Below are positions 8,981-16,888 of a DNA stretch of 39,654 nucleotides, one piece after another. Position 1 is the stretch's first letter; every line of letters starts with the position of its first letter. The stretch is from Christensenellaceae bacterium (GTDB lineage: Bacteria; Bacillota; Clostridia; Christensenellales; Aristaeellaceae), in assembly GCA_012837835.1 (NCBI GenBank), contig DUQK01000034.1, forward strand, positions 1 to 39,654, in the 5' to 3' direction. Under the pieces are notes generated by a model. The model was not told the origin of the DNA and did no database searches. It saw nothing but the letters and a program-made list of their open reading frames with translations. A program made the position numbers and the translations under genes.

Positions 8981-9142
8981 TAATACTATGTTGCTTTTAG
9001 AACAGCGATTTTTTTGTAACGGTTTTTTCGGTTTGGCTAAGCTTCGTGAATCAGACTAGTGGACCCTATGCTAACTGAGCAAGGCAAAGCCAAAGTGGAA
9101 AAGACGCACAAGAAAACGCTGGTTAAAGGTAACATAGTATTA
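8981..9142. repeat. Inverted-repeat element, copy 1 (about 162 bp)
   Basis: The ends TAATACTATGTT and AACATAGTATTA are exact inverted repeats, and the whole element folds as one long imperfect hairpin (for example GGTTTGGCTAAGC against GCAAAGCCAAAG). A second copy at 30880-31040 matches it base for base over most of its length. It carries no ORF. It lies between the DUF951 promoter and the stop codon of the BMP-like gene, whose TAA falls within the right end. The form fits a MITE or a structured RNA; the sequence alone does not decide. Confidence 0.8.
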
Positions 9143-11026
9143 CTCAGCAAGCTCTATAAAATCAGCTATCCATTCCATGCTTAAGATATCGTAGGGTTTT
9201 AAATCGGAATGGGCTGCTATCTGCAATTTACCCTCGCTATCCTTAACGGGACCGTGGAATGGGTTAAAACGCGTCAAAGCTATACTACTGCGCAAGTAAT
9301 GTATAAGGCTTTCCGCCGCAGGGTGGAGGAATTGCGACAGCCTCAGTTTAAGCACACCGGTTCCAAAACCCCACCATAGACCTGCCACACCCACTTCCTG
9401 AGCATTTATGTCCCTTAGAAAGTCAAGGCTTTGATTAAGGTATGAACGTACAATCTCGGTATAGTATCTGCCCCAGTCCCAGGCGGGAGAGGCTATATAT
9501 CGCAGCGCTTGTCCATCTTCACCTACATCAAATACAGCTGAAAAAGCATCTTCAGGCACATCGGTTAAATTCATAGATAAAGCTATAGGGCTCATCACCA
9601 CATCCGCACCGTAAGACACAGCATGTTTTATACCATTTATGCAGCTTTCAGGTTCATAAGGTACAACACCTTTTGATACAAGCAAAACCCTTGCAAACGG
9701 AGAAGCAGTTTTAACCCCGAGCGCAAAAGCATTTATGTCTGAGGTATGGCGTTTTGGAAGCTTGGGTGTAATATATGCCACGCAGCGGTTTTTGCTTGCA
9801 TAGCCTGCTGCCACACCGCATAGAAAAACCGCCTCATAGTACCTGCCGTAATATGTACTAAGGCTTGCGTCCTCCCTAACCCTTGAATATATTAATGTCA
9901 TTATATTTGGGTTTTCAAGCTGAAACCTTAGGGCTGCATTTACCAGCCTAGTTGAGGTTACAAGCACTAAATCGCAGTCTTTGGCATGTTTTCTAAGCTC
10001 CTCATAGCAATTTTCCTCATTTAAACCGTCTAGTGTATAGGTTTCAACGCAGTCCGAAAGTTCCTTCTGCATTTTCTGCCTGCCCTTTTCATGGGCGCCT
10101 ATCCAGTTGGTTTCAGTCCTGCCCTCGCTGTATGCAAACATAACCTTAGCAGTACGTCTTGCGCTGAATAGACGCTGTACTAAGCTTGGCTGTGTGCCGG
10201 GCTTTTGCTCAAGCACCAATGTGGGTTCTATCTGCGGTTTACTTATAAGCTTAAGCTGAGGAATCATAGCTGAAATATGTTCAACTATTTCAGACAGCAC
10301 CGTACCCCTTGGCATACCATACAATTGAAGATACTGTAGTATTACATCTCCAACGGGGATATCAATTTCAAGCTGCTCAAGCGCAGTTACGAATTGCATA
10401 TATATCTTATTTAAATAAACAATATCGTTCTCTTCTTCGCTAAGCTCAATGCCTTTTTCAATTTCGCTTAAAAGTTCGTAGTTTTCTGCGCGGCTCATAC
10501 GTATTCCCTTAAAGAAGCCGCTTTTATCGTAACGAAGGAAGGCATAGTAAAGCGCGGTGTTTGGATCCTGTTCGCTTAATTGCGGAATCATACGGGTTAT
10601 TCGGGCACGAAATGCCGCAGCGCCGTAAAATTTAAGCACGCTAACACGCTTATTGCCTTCTACAACATAGTATTGCCACATATACTCGTACACTTCTATT
10701 GGATCGCGAAGCCCCTCGCCAATGTGAGCCACGCAAAGGGATATCCACTTACTAGCAAATTCGCTTACTTCGTTATGCAAGGGCATAAAGTTTGCACTAA
10801 AAGAATGAGAACGGCCTGAAGTATATGTACCTACAATAGAAGACAGTGGTATCTCCATAGTGGGGCGCTGAACATATGCCAGCATCTTGTTTTGCTCAAC
10901 TATTTCATCAAGCGCTGTTAGGTTTCCTTTCTTGCCCTGTGAAATACGTGAGGAATAGTCTTTTTTGCCAAGCCTTAGGGCTTTTTCGTATGCCATCTTT
11001 GCTTCTCTTTCATAGCTCCGCTGCAT
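9140..11026 (-). CDS. ParB-like/BMP-family fusion protein, no signal peptide
   Basis: 628 residues. The ATG at 11026 has GGGGGAAG upstream, inside the end of the phosphoesterase gene; an earlier start at 11044 is less well supported. There is no signal peptide and no membrane segment. Residues about 50-150 include EVYEYMWQYYVVEGNKRVSVLKF, which resembles a ParB-type nuclease or CTP-binding core (the 'EGNKR' box). Residues about 290-560 match BMP/PnrA-type periplasmic-binding folds (KVMFAYSEGRTETNWIGAHEKG, GRYYEAVFLCGVAAGYASK, YGADVVMSPIALSM). Such folds bind nucleosides in lipoproteins, but they also occur in the cytoplasmic activator Med of Bacillus. A cytoplasmic sensor or regulator is therefore more likely than a transport protein; that is inference. 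Confidence 0.75.
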   Translation of the reverse strand: MQRSYEREAKMAYEKALRLGKKDYSSRISQGKKGNLTALDEIVEQNKMLAYVQRPTMEIPLSSIVGTYTSGRSHSFSANFMPLHNEVSEFASKWISLCVAHIGEGLRDPIEVYEYMWQYYVVEGNKRVSVLKFYGAAAFRARITRMIPQLSEQDPNTALYYAFLRYDKSGFFKGIRMSRAENYELLSEIEKGIELSEEENDIVYLNKIYMQFVTALEQLEIDIPVGDVILQYLQLYGMPRGTVLSEIVEHISAMIPQLKLISKPQIEPTLVLEQKPGTQPSLVQRLFSARRTAKVMFAYSEGRTETNWIGAHEKGRQKMQKELSDCVETYTLDGLNEENCYEELRKHAKDCDLVLVTSTRLVNAALRFQLENPNIMTLIYSRVREDASLSTYYGRYYEAVFLCGVAAGYASKNRCVAYITPKLPKRHTSDINAFALGVKTASPFARVLLVSKGVVPYEPESCINGIKHAVSYGADVVMSPIALSMNLTDVPEDAFSAVFDVGEDGQALRYIASPAWDWGRYYTEIVRSYLNQSLDFLRDINAQEVGVAGLWWGFGTGVLKLRLSQFLHPAAESLIHYLRSSIALTRFNPFHGPVKDSEGKLQIAAHSDLKPYDILSMEWIADFIELAE

Positions 11027-11687
11027 TATACTTCCCCCAATCATAACGAGTTCTAATATAGGACAGTCTTTTTCTTTGCACTACCGGAATATCTATATCG
11101 ATAATCTGGTAACCGTAGGCATTTATAATCTGTGTGTTACCATAAACTATGCTGCGCCTTTTTACACCATAGTTTAAATGCTGGTGTCCGTGGAAATGAT
11201 AATAAGGCGCAAACTGATTTAGCAGCGCGCGGAAACCACTGAAACCTTGATGAAATTTATCCTCACCATCGCCAAGACCTGCCGCAGGCGCATGTGTAAC
11301 CAGTATATCAAAACCGCCAAATGTACATATCTGCGGGAAACGCCTTACTATTTTACGGGCGATATCCCTCTCCGTAAAGTGAAATGGCTTTGGGCTGTTT
11401 GACTTACAACCTCCCATACCGAAAAACCTTATGCCGTTTATCTCCACCATTTTATCCTCAAGACTCATACATCCCTCCGGTGGGTGTTCAAGATATCTTC
11501 CGTCATGGTTGCCATGCACATAATAAAGGGGCGCTGCAACCATTGTAGTTAAAAACGATAGGTAGCTGGCTTTTAGGTCTCCGCAAGATATGATTACATC
11601 AACTCCCTCAAAGCGAGATTTATCGAAATGGTCCCATATATAGCTGCTTTCATGATCTGCGACTATTAAAGCCCTTAATTGAGGCAA
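11010..11687 (-). CDS. Calcineurin-like metallophosphoesterase
   Basis: 225 residues, start TTG at 11687 with AGGAGG seven bases upstream; a nearby ATG at 11695 is out of frame and stops at once. Metal-ligand motifs occur in order: VADHESS (variant of DxH), ISCGDLK (GD), YVHGNHDG (GNHD), LVTHAPA and FHGHQH (GHxH). These define a binuclear-metal phosphoesterase of the YfcE/calcineurin type, without signal peptide, so cytoplasmic. Substrate unknown. Its end overlaps the ParB-like/BMP gene by 17 bases and supplies that gene's ribosome site, so the two are translated together. Confidence 0.88.
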   Translation of the reverse strand: MPQLRALIVADHESSYIWDHFDKSRFEGVDVIISCGDLKASYLSFLTTMVAAPLYYVHGNHDGRYLEHPPEGCMSLEDKMVEINGIRFFGMGGCKSNSPKPFHFTERDIARKIVRRFPQICTFGGFDILVTHAPAAGLGDGEDKFHQGFSGFRALLNQFAPYYHFHGHQHLNYGVKRRSIVYGNTQIINAYGYQIIDIDIPVVQRKRLSYIRTRYDWGKYNAAEL

Positions 11688-11779
11688 ATTAGCATCCTCC
11701 TCTGAATAATAAATAAAAAATTTTAATCAATGCAAGGATTTGTATTCTTGAGCCGTTATATTGTTAGTGAGGTGATTTT

Positions 11780-12097
11780 ATGACGCTTTATCCGGCATAT
11801 GAAAAATCCATGCAGACATGCATAAGGGTAAACCCGGAAGAACAAACCGTAAACATAGGTAAGAATACCATTGACCTTACACAGCAGGAATGTCTGCTGC
11901 TGCTCACCCTTGCAAAAAAGCCCTGCGCAACTGTTTCAAGGGAAGAACTTCTCTTCATAGCTTGGGATTGTTGTTACCCTATAAAAACGCGTACAGTTGA
12001 TGTACATATAGCAAGGCTACGTAAGAAAATAGGCAGAAGGCTTATAAAAACCGAGAGGGGCAAAGGTTACAGCTTGCAGGCTATAAAACTTAACTAA
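11780..12097 (+). CDS. Stand-alone OmpR/PhoB-type winged-helix DNA-binding protein
   Basis: 105 residues, ATG with GAGGTGA upstream. The whole protein is one effector domain: INIGKNT-like strands (VNIGKNTIDLTQQECLLLLTLA), the recognition segment TRTVDVHIARLRKKIG, and the wing KTERGKGYSL. The N-terminal receiver domain of a response regulator is missing, and no histidine kinase is nearby. It therefore cannot be controlled by phosphorylation in the usual way. It is transcribed away from the phosphoesterase gene across a 92-bp gap and converges on parB, overlapping it by four bases. Confidence 0.85.
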   Translation: MTLYPAYEKSMQTCIRVNPEEQTVNIGKNTIDLTQQECLLLLTLAKKPCATVSREELLFIAWDCCYPIKTRTVDVHIARLRKKIGRRLIKTERGKGYSLQAIKLN

Positions 12098-12933
12098 CTA
12101 TCTAGCAAACTTTGAACTGCCGAAAACAGGGCTTCAAGCTCTTCCCTATTGCGGTATGTTATAACAACCCTGCCCTGTTCCATATTACCGCGCAGCTTAG
12201 TACGCACACCAAATGCCCTGTGCAAATCTTCCTCAAACGCACGCATCTCAGGCGGCATAACTTGGGGCGGTCTTTCAGCCTTTTTAGGTTTTGAAGCCAA
12301 ATTTTCAAGCTGGCGCACGCTTAAATTATCGTTTAGCACCATTTCCGCAAGTTCCCGTTTTCTTGCAAGCGTGCTCACACCTGCCAGCACCCTTCCGTGC
12401 CCTGCGCTTAACCTGCCATCTCTTATTAGCAGTTTTATATCGTCAGGTAGGTTCAGTAACCTTAGCAAATTCGCAATGGCGGGTCTGGATTTTCCAAGGC
12501 GCTTAGCAACAGCTTCCTGTGTATAACCGAAGCTGTCCATAAGAGAGCGCACAGCCTCCGCTTCCTCCATGGGATTTAAATCTTCCCTCTGGAGGTTTTC
12601 TATTAGTGCTATTTCAAGCTGTTCTTTTTCGCCTACTTCTCTTACGATGCACGGCACTTTTGAAAGCCCCGCAATCTGCGCAGCGCGGAACCTACGCTCA
12701 CCCGCCACTATTTGATAGCGGTCAAGATTTTTTGTAACCAATATCGGCTGAATTACACCAAGCTCTTTTATGCTATCCGACAGCTCTTTTAGGGATTCTT
12801 CGTCGAAAATCTTCCTAGGCTGGTAAGGATTAGCATCAATATCGGCTATTGATAGATTTATTATATTATCAGCAGATGTTTCTACCTGTGGGAAAAGAGC
12901 GTCAAGCCCCCTGCCAAGCGCTTTTTTCTTCAT
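12094..12933 (-). CDS. parB: Chromosome-partitioning protein ParB (Spo0J)
   Basis: 279 residues. The start MKKKALGRGLDALFP is the family signature. Then comes the N-terminal CTP-binding domain with NPYQPRKIFDEESLKELSDS, GERRFRAAQIAG and ENLQREDLNPMEEA, the helix-turn-helix (YTQEAVAKRLGKSRPAIANLLRLL) and GRLSAGHGRVL. The C-terminal part dimerises. ParB binds parS sites near the origin and loads condensin; no parS (TGTTTCACGTGAAACA-like) was seen in this window. The gene lies four bases after parA. Confidence 0.96.
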   Translation of the reverse strand: MKKKALGRGLDALFPQVETSADNIINLSIADIDANPYQPRKIFDEESLKELSDSIKELGVIQPILVTKNLDRYQIVAGERRFRAAQIAGLSKVPCIVREVGEKEQLEIALIENLQREDLNPMEEAEAVRSLMDSFGYTQEAVAKRLGKSRPAIANLLRLLNLPDDIKLLIRDGRLSAGHGRVLAGVSTLARKRELAEMVLNDNLSVRQLENLASKPKKAERPPQVMPPEMRAFEEDLHRAFGVRTKLRGNMEQGRVVITYRNREELEALFSAVQSLLDS

Positions 12934-12937
12934 TATA

Positions 12938-13705
12938 CTATATACCTTTACCTGATGATTTTAATACTTCTTTAGCGAGGTTGCGATAAGCCTCTGCGCC
13001 TGCGCTTTTACTATCGTACCTCTCTATTGGTAAGCCGTGGCTTGGCGCTTCACCTATACGTACAGCCCTTGGAATAATGCTTGAAAACACCTTGCCGCTA
13101 AAATACTTTTTAACTTCCTGCGCAACTTGCAGCGATAGGTTAGTGCGCCCATCAAACATGGTAAGCAGTATACCTTCTATTTGGAGCTTGGGATTCAATG
13201 TTTGCCTTATACGATTTATGGTGTCTATAAGGCGGGTTACGCCCTCAAGCGCATAATATTCGCACTGTATAGGTATAAGTACGCTGTCTGCACAGGCAAG
13301 CGCATTTATTGTAAGAAGTCCCAAAGACGGAGGACAGTCTACAAGTATAGTATGATAATTATCCCTAACAGGTGAAATTGCATTTCTAAAATAATATTCC
13401 CTGTTTTCAAAACCAACAAGTTCAACCTCGGCCGCCGCAAGGCGTATATCCGCCGGCAGTATATTTAGCCCATCTACCGAAGTTGCAAATATGGCATCCT
13501 TAGCGTTTAAAGCGCCTATAACCACTTCATAGCTGGTTTTATCTGTTGCCCTAATGCCTATACCGCTTGTAGCGTTACCCTGCGGGTCTAAATCACACAG
13601 TAGTACGCCTTTTTTTAAGTCTGCAAGACAGGTAGCTAGATTAATTGCTGTAGTTGTCTTGCCTACGCCGCCTTTTTGATTAGCTATTGCTATGACTTTC
13701 CCCAT
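12938..13705 (-). CDS. parA: Chromosome-partitioning ATPase ParA (Soj)
   Basis: 255 residues from the second of two adjacent ATGs; the first (13708) is only two bases from the GAGAGG site. The deviant Walker A motif [16 protein letters not shown], the [18 protein letters not shown] segment and the [13 protein letters not shown] switch II are all present. The length is typical of chromosomal Soj, which lacks the N-terminal DNA-binding domain of plasmid ParA. It works with ParB in origin segregation. It sits between the unknown 161-residue ORF, eight bases upstream, and parB. Confidence 0.96.
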   Translation of the reverse strand: MGKVIAIANQKGGVGKTTTAINLATCLADLKKGVLLCDLDPQGNATSGIGIRATDKTSYEVVIGALNAKDAIFATSVDGLNILPADIRLAAAEVELVGFENREYYFRNAISPVRDNYHTILVDCPPSLGLLTINALACADSVLIPIQCEYYALEGVTRLIDTINRIRQTLNPKLQIEGILLTMFDGRTNLSLQVAQEVKKYFSGKVFSSIIPRAVRIGEAPSHGLPIERYDSKSAGAEAYRNLAKEVLKSSGKGI

Positions 13706-13716
13706 CATTACCTCTC

Positions 13717-14202
13717 TTAATTATCTTCAAGCCAGAAACGCCAACGATATTTATCGTAGCAGGCAGTGATTACCCTGCGCAAGGTTGCCAGCTCTTCCTC
13801 ACTTTGAAAGCCTGAAAAATCCATATACAATGCGCGAAGCGCTGAAAGCGAGCTCTGTTTGACTGAATATTCTTGTACCGCTAGAAAATGCGCCCTATCC
13901 TTTGGAAAATTGTGAAACAGTAGATACATTAATTCGTCTGACATTGTAGTAAAATCATCCATACGAAGCCTGATAAGCTTTTGCGTGTCCATACGCAGCA
14001 CCATTTTGCCGAAAGTATACATACGTACCCTAAAAAATATCTTATCGTTTACCCATGAGGCCAAACTATCTATAGTGTTGCGCCCTAAAATAAAGGTACT
14101 GAACTTCAGCGCTATTGCGCTGCACATCTCCTCCTGCTTGGATATAAACTCCGTACCCAACCAAGGGGTCAGGGCTATTGCTATCTGCGTGCCGGCTACC
14201 AT
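13717..14202 (-). CDS. Unknown protein, first gene of the parAB operon
   Basis: 161 residues; ATG with GGAGG four bases upstream. I do not recognise a family. It is mixed alpha/beta and acidic/basic, without signal peptide or clear membrane helix; the ends are [19 protein letters not shown] and [13 protein letters not shown]. Eight to eleven bases separate it from parA, and a good promoter lies upstream, so it is co-transcribed with the partition genes. A link to chromosome segregation or cell-cycle control is only a guess from position. Confidence 0.75.
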   Translation of the reverse strand: MVAGTQIAIALTPWLGTEFISKQEEMCSAIALKFSTFILGRNTIDSLASWVNDKIFFRVRMYTFGKMVLRMDTQKLIRLRMDDFTTMSDELMYLLFHNFPKDRAHFLAVQEYSVKQSSLSALRALYMDFSGFQSEEELATLRRVITACYDKYRWRFWLEDN

Positions 14203-14243
14203 AACCCCTCCTGTTTCAAAAGCTCATTCATTAAAGCTGATTT

Positions 14244-14272
14244 ATGATATCATCATTAGACTAATTTGTCCA
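14244..14272 (-). promoter_or_regulatory. Promoter of the ORF161-parA-parB operon
   Basis: Minus-strand TGGACA (14267-14272), a 17-base spacer, then TATCAT (14244-14249). Each box differs from consensus at one position. It drives leftward, back to back with the metal-resistance promoter. Confidence 0.6.
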
Positions 14273-14298
14273 TAGCAGCAAAATGCACAAAAAAAGTA

Positions 14299-14327
14299 TT
14301 GACTTTTATATACTATGAGGTTATCAT
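14299..14327 (+). promoter_or_regulatory. Promoter of the metal-resistance operon
   Basis: TTGACT (14299-14304), 17 bases, then TATCAT (14322-14327). The -10 box overlaps the start of the palindromic operator at 14325, so a bound repressor would block RNA polymerase. Confidence 0.65.
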
Positions 14328-14366
14328 ATGAGTGGCCACTCATATGAATGAGTGTACATATGAATG
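14325..14366. promoter_or_regulatory. ArsR/SmtB-type operator (perfect palindrome plus second imperfect site)
   Basis: Bases 14325-14346 are a perfect 22-bp palindrome: CATATGAGTGG followed by its reverse complement. The right arm continues into CATATGAATGAGTG and ACATATGAATG (to 14366), a second, imperfect site. The spacing and ATATGAxxG arms match the 12-2-12 operators of the ArsR/SmtB metal-sensor family. The site overlaps the -10 box and precedes the regulator's own gene, indicating autoregulation and metal-induced release. Confidence 0.8.
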
Positions 14367-14378
14367 GAGGTTCAGCTG

Positions 14379-14741
14379 ATGGTTCATAACCACGAAAAAT
14401 TGTTAGAAAAAGTAAGGCACGATTTACCTACAGACGAGCTTCTCAGCGACTTAGCTGATTTATTCAAGCTATTTGGTGATTCTACAAGGGTTAAGATACT
14501 CTTTGCACTTTTGGAATCCGAGATGTGCGTATGCGCTATTGCGGAACTTCTCAACATGACGCAGTCCGCTATATCGCACCAGCTTAAAACCCTGCGTAGC
14601 GCAAACCTTGTGGGCAACAGACGGGAAGGCAAAACAGTAATATATTTTCTGGCTGATGAGCATGTACACACTATACTTGGCGAAGGTTTTAAGCACCTAA
14701 TAGAGGAAAGAAAAGAACAAAACTATATTGAGGAGGATTAG
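14379..14741 (+). CDS. ArsR/SmtB-family metal-sensing repressor (CadC/ZiaR-like)
   Basis: 120 residues. GGAGG stands eight bases before the ATG at 14379; the in-frame ATG at 14364 precedes that site and is not the likely start. The winged helix is DLFKLFGDSTRVKILFALL...IAELLNMTQSAISHQLKTLRSANLVGNRREGKTVIYFL in family order. Two metal sites are suggested. SEMCVCAIAEL is the alpha-3 Cys-x-Cys motif of CadC/ArsR sensors, and DEHVH...GFKHLIEE fits the alpha-5 Asp/His site of Zn sensors. The N-terminal MVHNHEK adds histidines. It represses the operon with its HMA and ATPase genes until a soft metal (Cd, Pb or Zn) binds. Confidence 0.9.
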   Translation: MVHNHEKLLEKVRHDLPTDELLSDLADLFKLFGDSTRVKILFALLESEMCVCAIAELLNMTQSAISHQLKTLRSANLVGNRREGKTVIYFLADEHVHTILGEGFKHLIEERKEQNYIEED

Positions 14742-14742
14742 T

Positions 14743-14961
14743 ATGAAATACAGCTTTAAAATAAGTAAGATAGACTGCCCTTCATGTGCAGACCGCATGG
14801 AGATGGCTGTATCTAAGCTGCCTTTTGTTGAAAATGCCCAAATCAACTTCTTAACTAAAAAGCTAAACGTAGAAATAGCTGAGGAACATTTTGATGAAAC
14901 GGTAAAAGAAATAAACAAAGCAGTAAGCAGAATTGAGCCAGGCTGCAAGATTGTACGCTGA
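14743..14961 (+). CDS. HMA-domain metallochaperone
   Basis: 72 residues; AGGAGG six bases upstream of the ATG at 14743. One heavy-metal-associated domain with the binding loop KIDCPSCADRME (CxxC), then LPFVENAQINFLTKKLNVEI. In most cadA/zntA genes this domain is the N-terminus of the ATPase. Here it ends with a TGA and the ATPase ATG follows after a single base (TGATATG), so it is a separate protein that is probably translated by coupling. Confidence 0.88.
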   Translation: MKYSFKISKIDCPSCADRMEMAVSKLPFVENAQINFLTKKLNVEIAEEHFDETVKEINKAVSRIEPGCKIVR

Positions 14962-14962
14962 T

Positions 14963-16828
14963 ATGCAATACTTTGATACGCTTGACAGTGAACAAAAAAC
15001 ACTATCTATAAGGCTTGTTGCTGCGCTTATTATGTTTTTTATTGCGCTATCATTAAACCTTAGCAGAATAGTTTTATTTTTGAGTTTTTTTATACCTTAT
15101 ACGTTGATTGGTTATGATGTACTTTTCTATGCTGTTAAAAACATTTTGCACGGTCAGTGGCTTGATGAACGATTCCTTATGAGCATAGCAAGCATAGGCG
15201 CATTTGCACTTAAAGACTATGCCGAAGCCTTTGCAGTTATGTTCTTTTATCAATTAGGAGAACTTTTTCAGAGCATAGCTGTAGGTAAAAGCAGAAAATC
15301 TATAGAAGAACTACTTAGTTTAGCACCAGAAACCGCTACAAGACTTATAAACGGTACAGAAGAAACCATATCTCCAGAAGAAATACTCATAGGAGATACC
15401 ATAGTTGTAAAGCCGGGCGAAAGGGTGCCTATAGACGGTAGGATTATAAAAGGCTCAACTTCACTAAACACTTCCGACATTACAGGCGAAAGCGCTCCGG
15501 TAGAAGTGGCTGAAGGCGATATGATATATTCAGGCTCTATAAATATAAGCGGAAGTATATTATTACTAGCCGAGAGCGAATATGAAAACAGCACAATTGC
15601 GAAGATTATGGACCTTATAGAAAATTCCGCGGGCAAAAAATCAAAATCAGAAAAATACATTACACGTCTTGCAAGGTATTATACTCCCTTTGTTGTTGTT
15701 AGCGCCGTATTGCTTTCTACCATTCCCCCGCTTGTACTTAACGAAGCTTTCTTAAAATGGTTTGAAAGAGCGCTTGTATTTCTTGTGGCATCCTGCCCCT
15801 GCGCTTTGCTTATAAGCATACCGCTTTCATTTGTGAGAGGGCTTGGTACCGCCTCTAAACATGGGATACTTATGAAAGGTGCAAGCGAGCTTGAAAAACT
15901 AAGTGAAGTTGATACCTTTATATTCGATAAAACCGGTACACTAACTGAGGGAAGCTTTACAGTAAGCGATGTACACAGCGATAATGTAGATAAGGATAGT
16001 ATATTAGAAATATCTGCCATAGCAGAGAGCCAATCCACACACCCCATTGCGGCATCGCTTAAAGAAGCATGCTTAAAAGAACCCGATATTAGCCGCTTAG
16101 GCGGCGTAACTGAACATGCTGGCAAGGGCATTCAGGCAACTGTCGATAATAAAGAGTATTTTATAGGCAATACCGCTCTTATGGAGCTAGTAAATGCGGA
16201 TTATAAAGAATGCAGCTTCCCCGACACCATAGTGCATATGTCAAAAGGCAATGATTATATGGGACATATAGTTATAAGCGACCAAATTAAAAGCAAGGCA
16301 AAAAATAGTATTAATAAGCTTAAAGGGCAGAAAATTGAACGCATAATAATGCTTTCAGGTGATAGAAAACCCGTTGTAGACGCTACATCTAAAACTGTTG
16401 GAATAGATGAAAGCTACGCAGAGCTTCTTCCGACTGACAAGGTTGAAATAACTGAGCGGATTATGCATGACGGCAATAAGGTTGCATTTGTAGGCGATGG
16501 CATAAACGATGCCCCTGTGCTTACTGTAGCTGATGTTGGCATAGCCATGGGCGCACTTGGCAGTGATGTAGCGATTGAAGCTGCAGATATAGTGCTTATG
16601 GACGATAACTTGTTAAAACTTCCCCTTGCCCTTAGTATTGCTAGAAAAACCATGCGCATAGTAAAGCAGAATACTACCATCTCTCTTGCCTTTAAGGCAG
16701 CAGTACTTATCCTCGGCGCTTTCGGACAGGTTGAAATGTGGCTTGCTGTATTTGCAGATGTAGGGGTAATGATACTAGCGGTGCTCAACTCCCTGCGTAC
16801 AGGACACATGAAAACAAATACCCAATAA
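14963..16828 (+). CDS. cadA: P1B-type heavy-metal-exporting ATPase (Cd/Zn/Pb type)
   Basis: 621 residues from the ATG at 14963, reinitiated from the HMA stop; a TTG at 14933 inside the HMA gene is possible but less likely. About eight membrane helices. Key motifs: TGESAPVEVAEGD (dephosphorylation), ASCPCALLISIPLSF (CPC in the sixth helix), FDKTGTLTEG (phosphorylated Asp), STHPIA (HP locus) and GDGINDAPVL. The final helix with FADVGVMILAVLNSLR carries the Asp-Val-Gly typical of Zn/Cd/Pb rather than Cu pumps. It has no N-terminal metal-binding domain of its own, that being the preceding gene. It expels divalent soft metals across the cytoplasmic membrane at the cost of ATP. The subtype symbol is by similarity. 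Confidence 0.92.
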   Translation: MQYFDTLDSEQKTLSIRLVAALIMFFIALSLNLSRIVLFLSFFIPYTLIGYDVLFYAVKNILHGQWLDERFLMSIASIGAFALKDYAEAFAVMFFYQLGELFQSIAVGKSRKSIEELLSLAPETATRLINGTEETISPEEILIGDTIVVKPGERVPIDGRIIKGSTSLNTSDITGESAPVEVAEGDMIYSGSINISGSILLLAESEYENSTIAKIMDLIENSAGKKSKSEKYITRLARYYTPFVVVSAVLLSTIPPLVLNEAFLKWFERALVFLVASCPCALLISIPLSFVRGLGTASKHGILMKGASELEKLSEVDTFIFDKTGTLTEGSFTVSDVHSDNVDKDSILEISAIAESQSTHPIAASLKEACLKEPDISRLGGVTEHAGKGIQATVDNKEYFIGNTALMELVNADYKECSFPDTIVHMSKGNDYMGHIVISDQIKSKAKNSINKLKGQKIERIIMLSGDRKPVVDATSKTVGIDESYAELLPTDKVEITERIMHDGNKVAFVGDGINDAPVLTVADVGIAMGALGSDVAIEAADIVLMDDNLLKLPLALSIARKTMRIVKQNTTISLAFKAAVLILGAFGQVEMWLAVFADVGVMILAVLNSLRTGHMKTNTQ

Positions 16829-16848
16829 TAAAACACCTTTACAGTAAA

Positions 16849-16880
16849 AACACCCGCTTAGAGCGGGCGTTGTTTTTTTA
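16849..16880. terminator. Bidirectional intrinsic terminator between the metal operon and glgA
   Basis: CCCGCT and AGCGGG form a tight hairpin (16853-16867) flanked by AAAAAC on the left and TTGTTTTTTT on the right. It can end both the rightward ATPase transcript and the leftward glycogen operon. Confidence 0.75.
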
Positions 16881-16888
16881 TTTGTTGT

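Noticed and set aside
8981-9142. 6S RNA as the identity of the inverted-repeat element
   Set aside because: Long hairpin shape fits, but two near-identical copies with clean inverted ends and no clear central bubble or promoter favour a repeat element.
12149-12526. 125-residue plus-strand ORF
   Set aside because: Antisense to parB, which is certain.
12094-13705. parS site within or near parAB
   Set aside because: No TGTTTCACGTGAAACA-like sequence was found by eye in the window.
14697-15002. 101-residue minus-strand ORF
   Set aside because: Antisense to the HMA and ATPase genes; no supporting signals.
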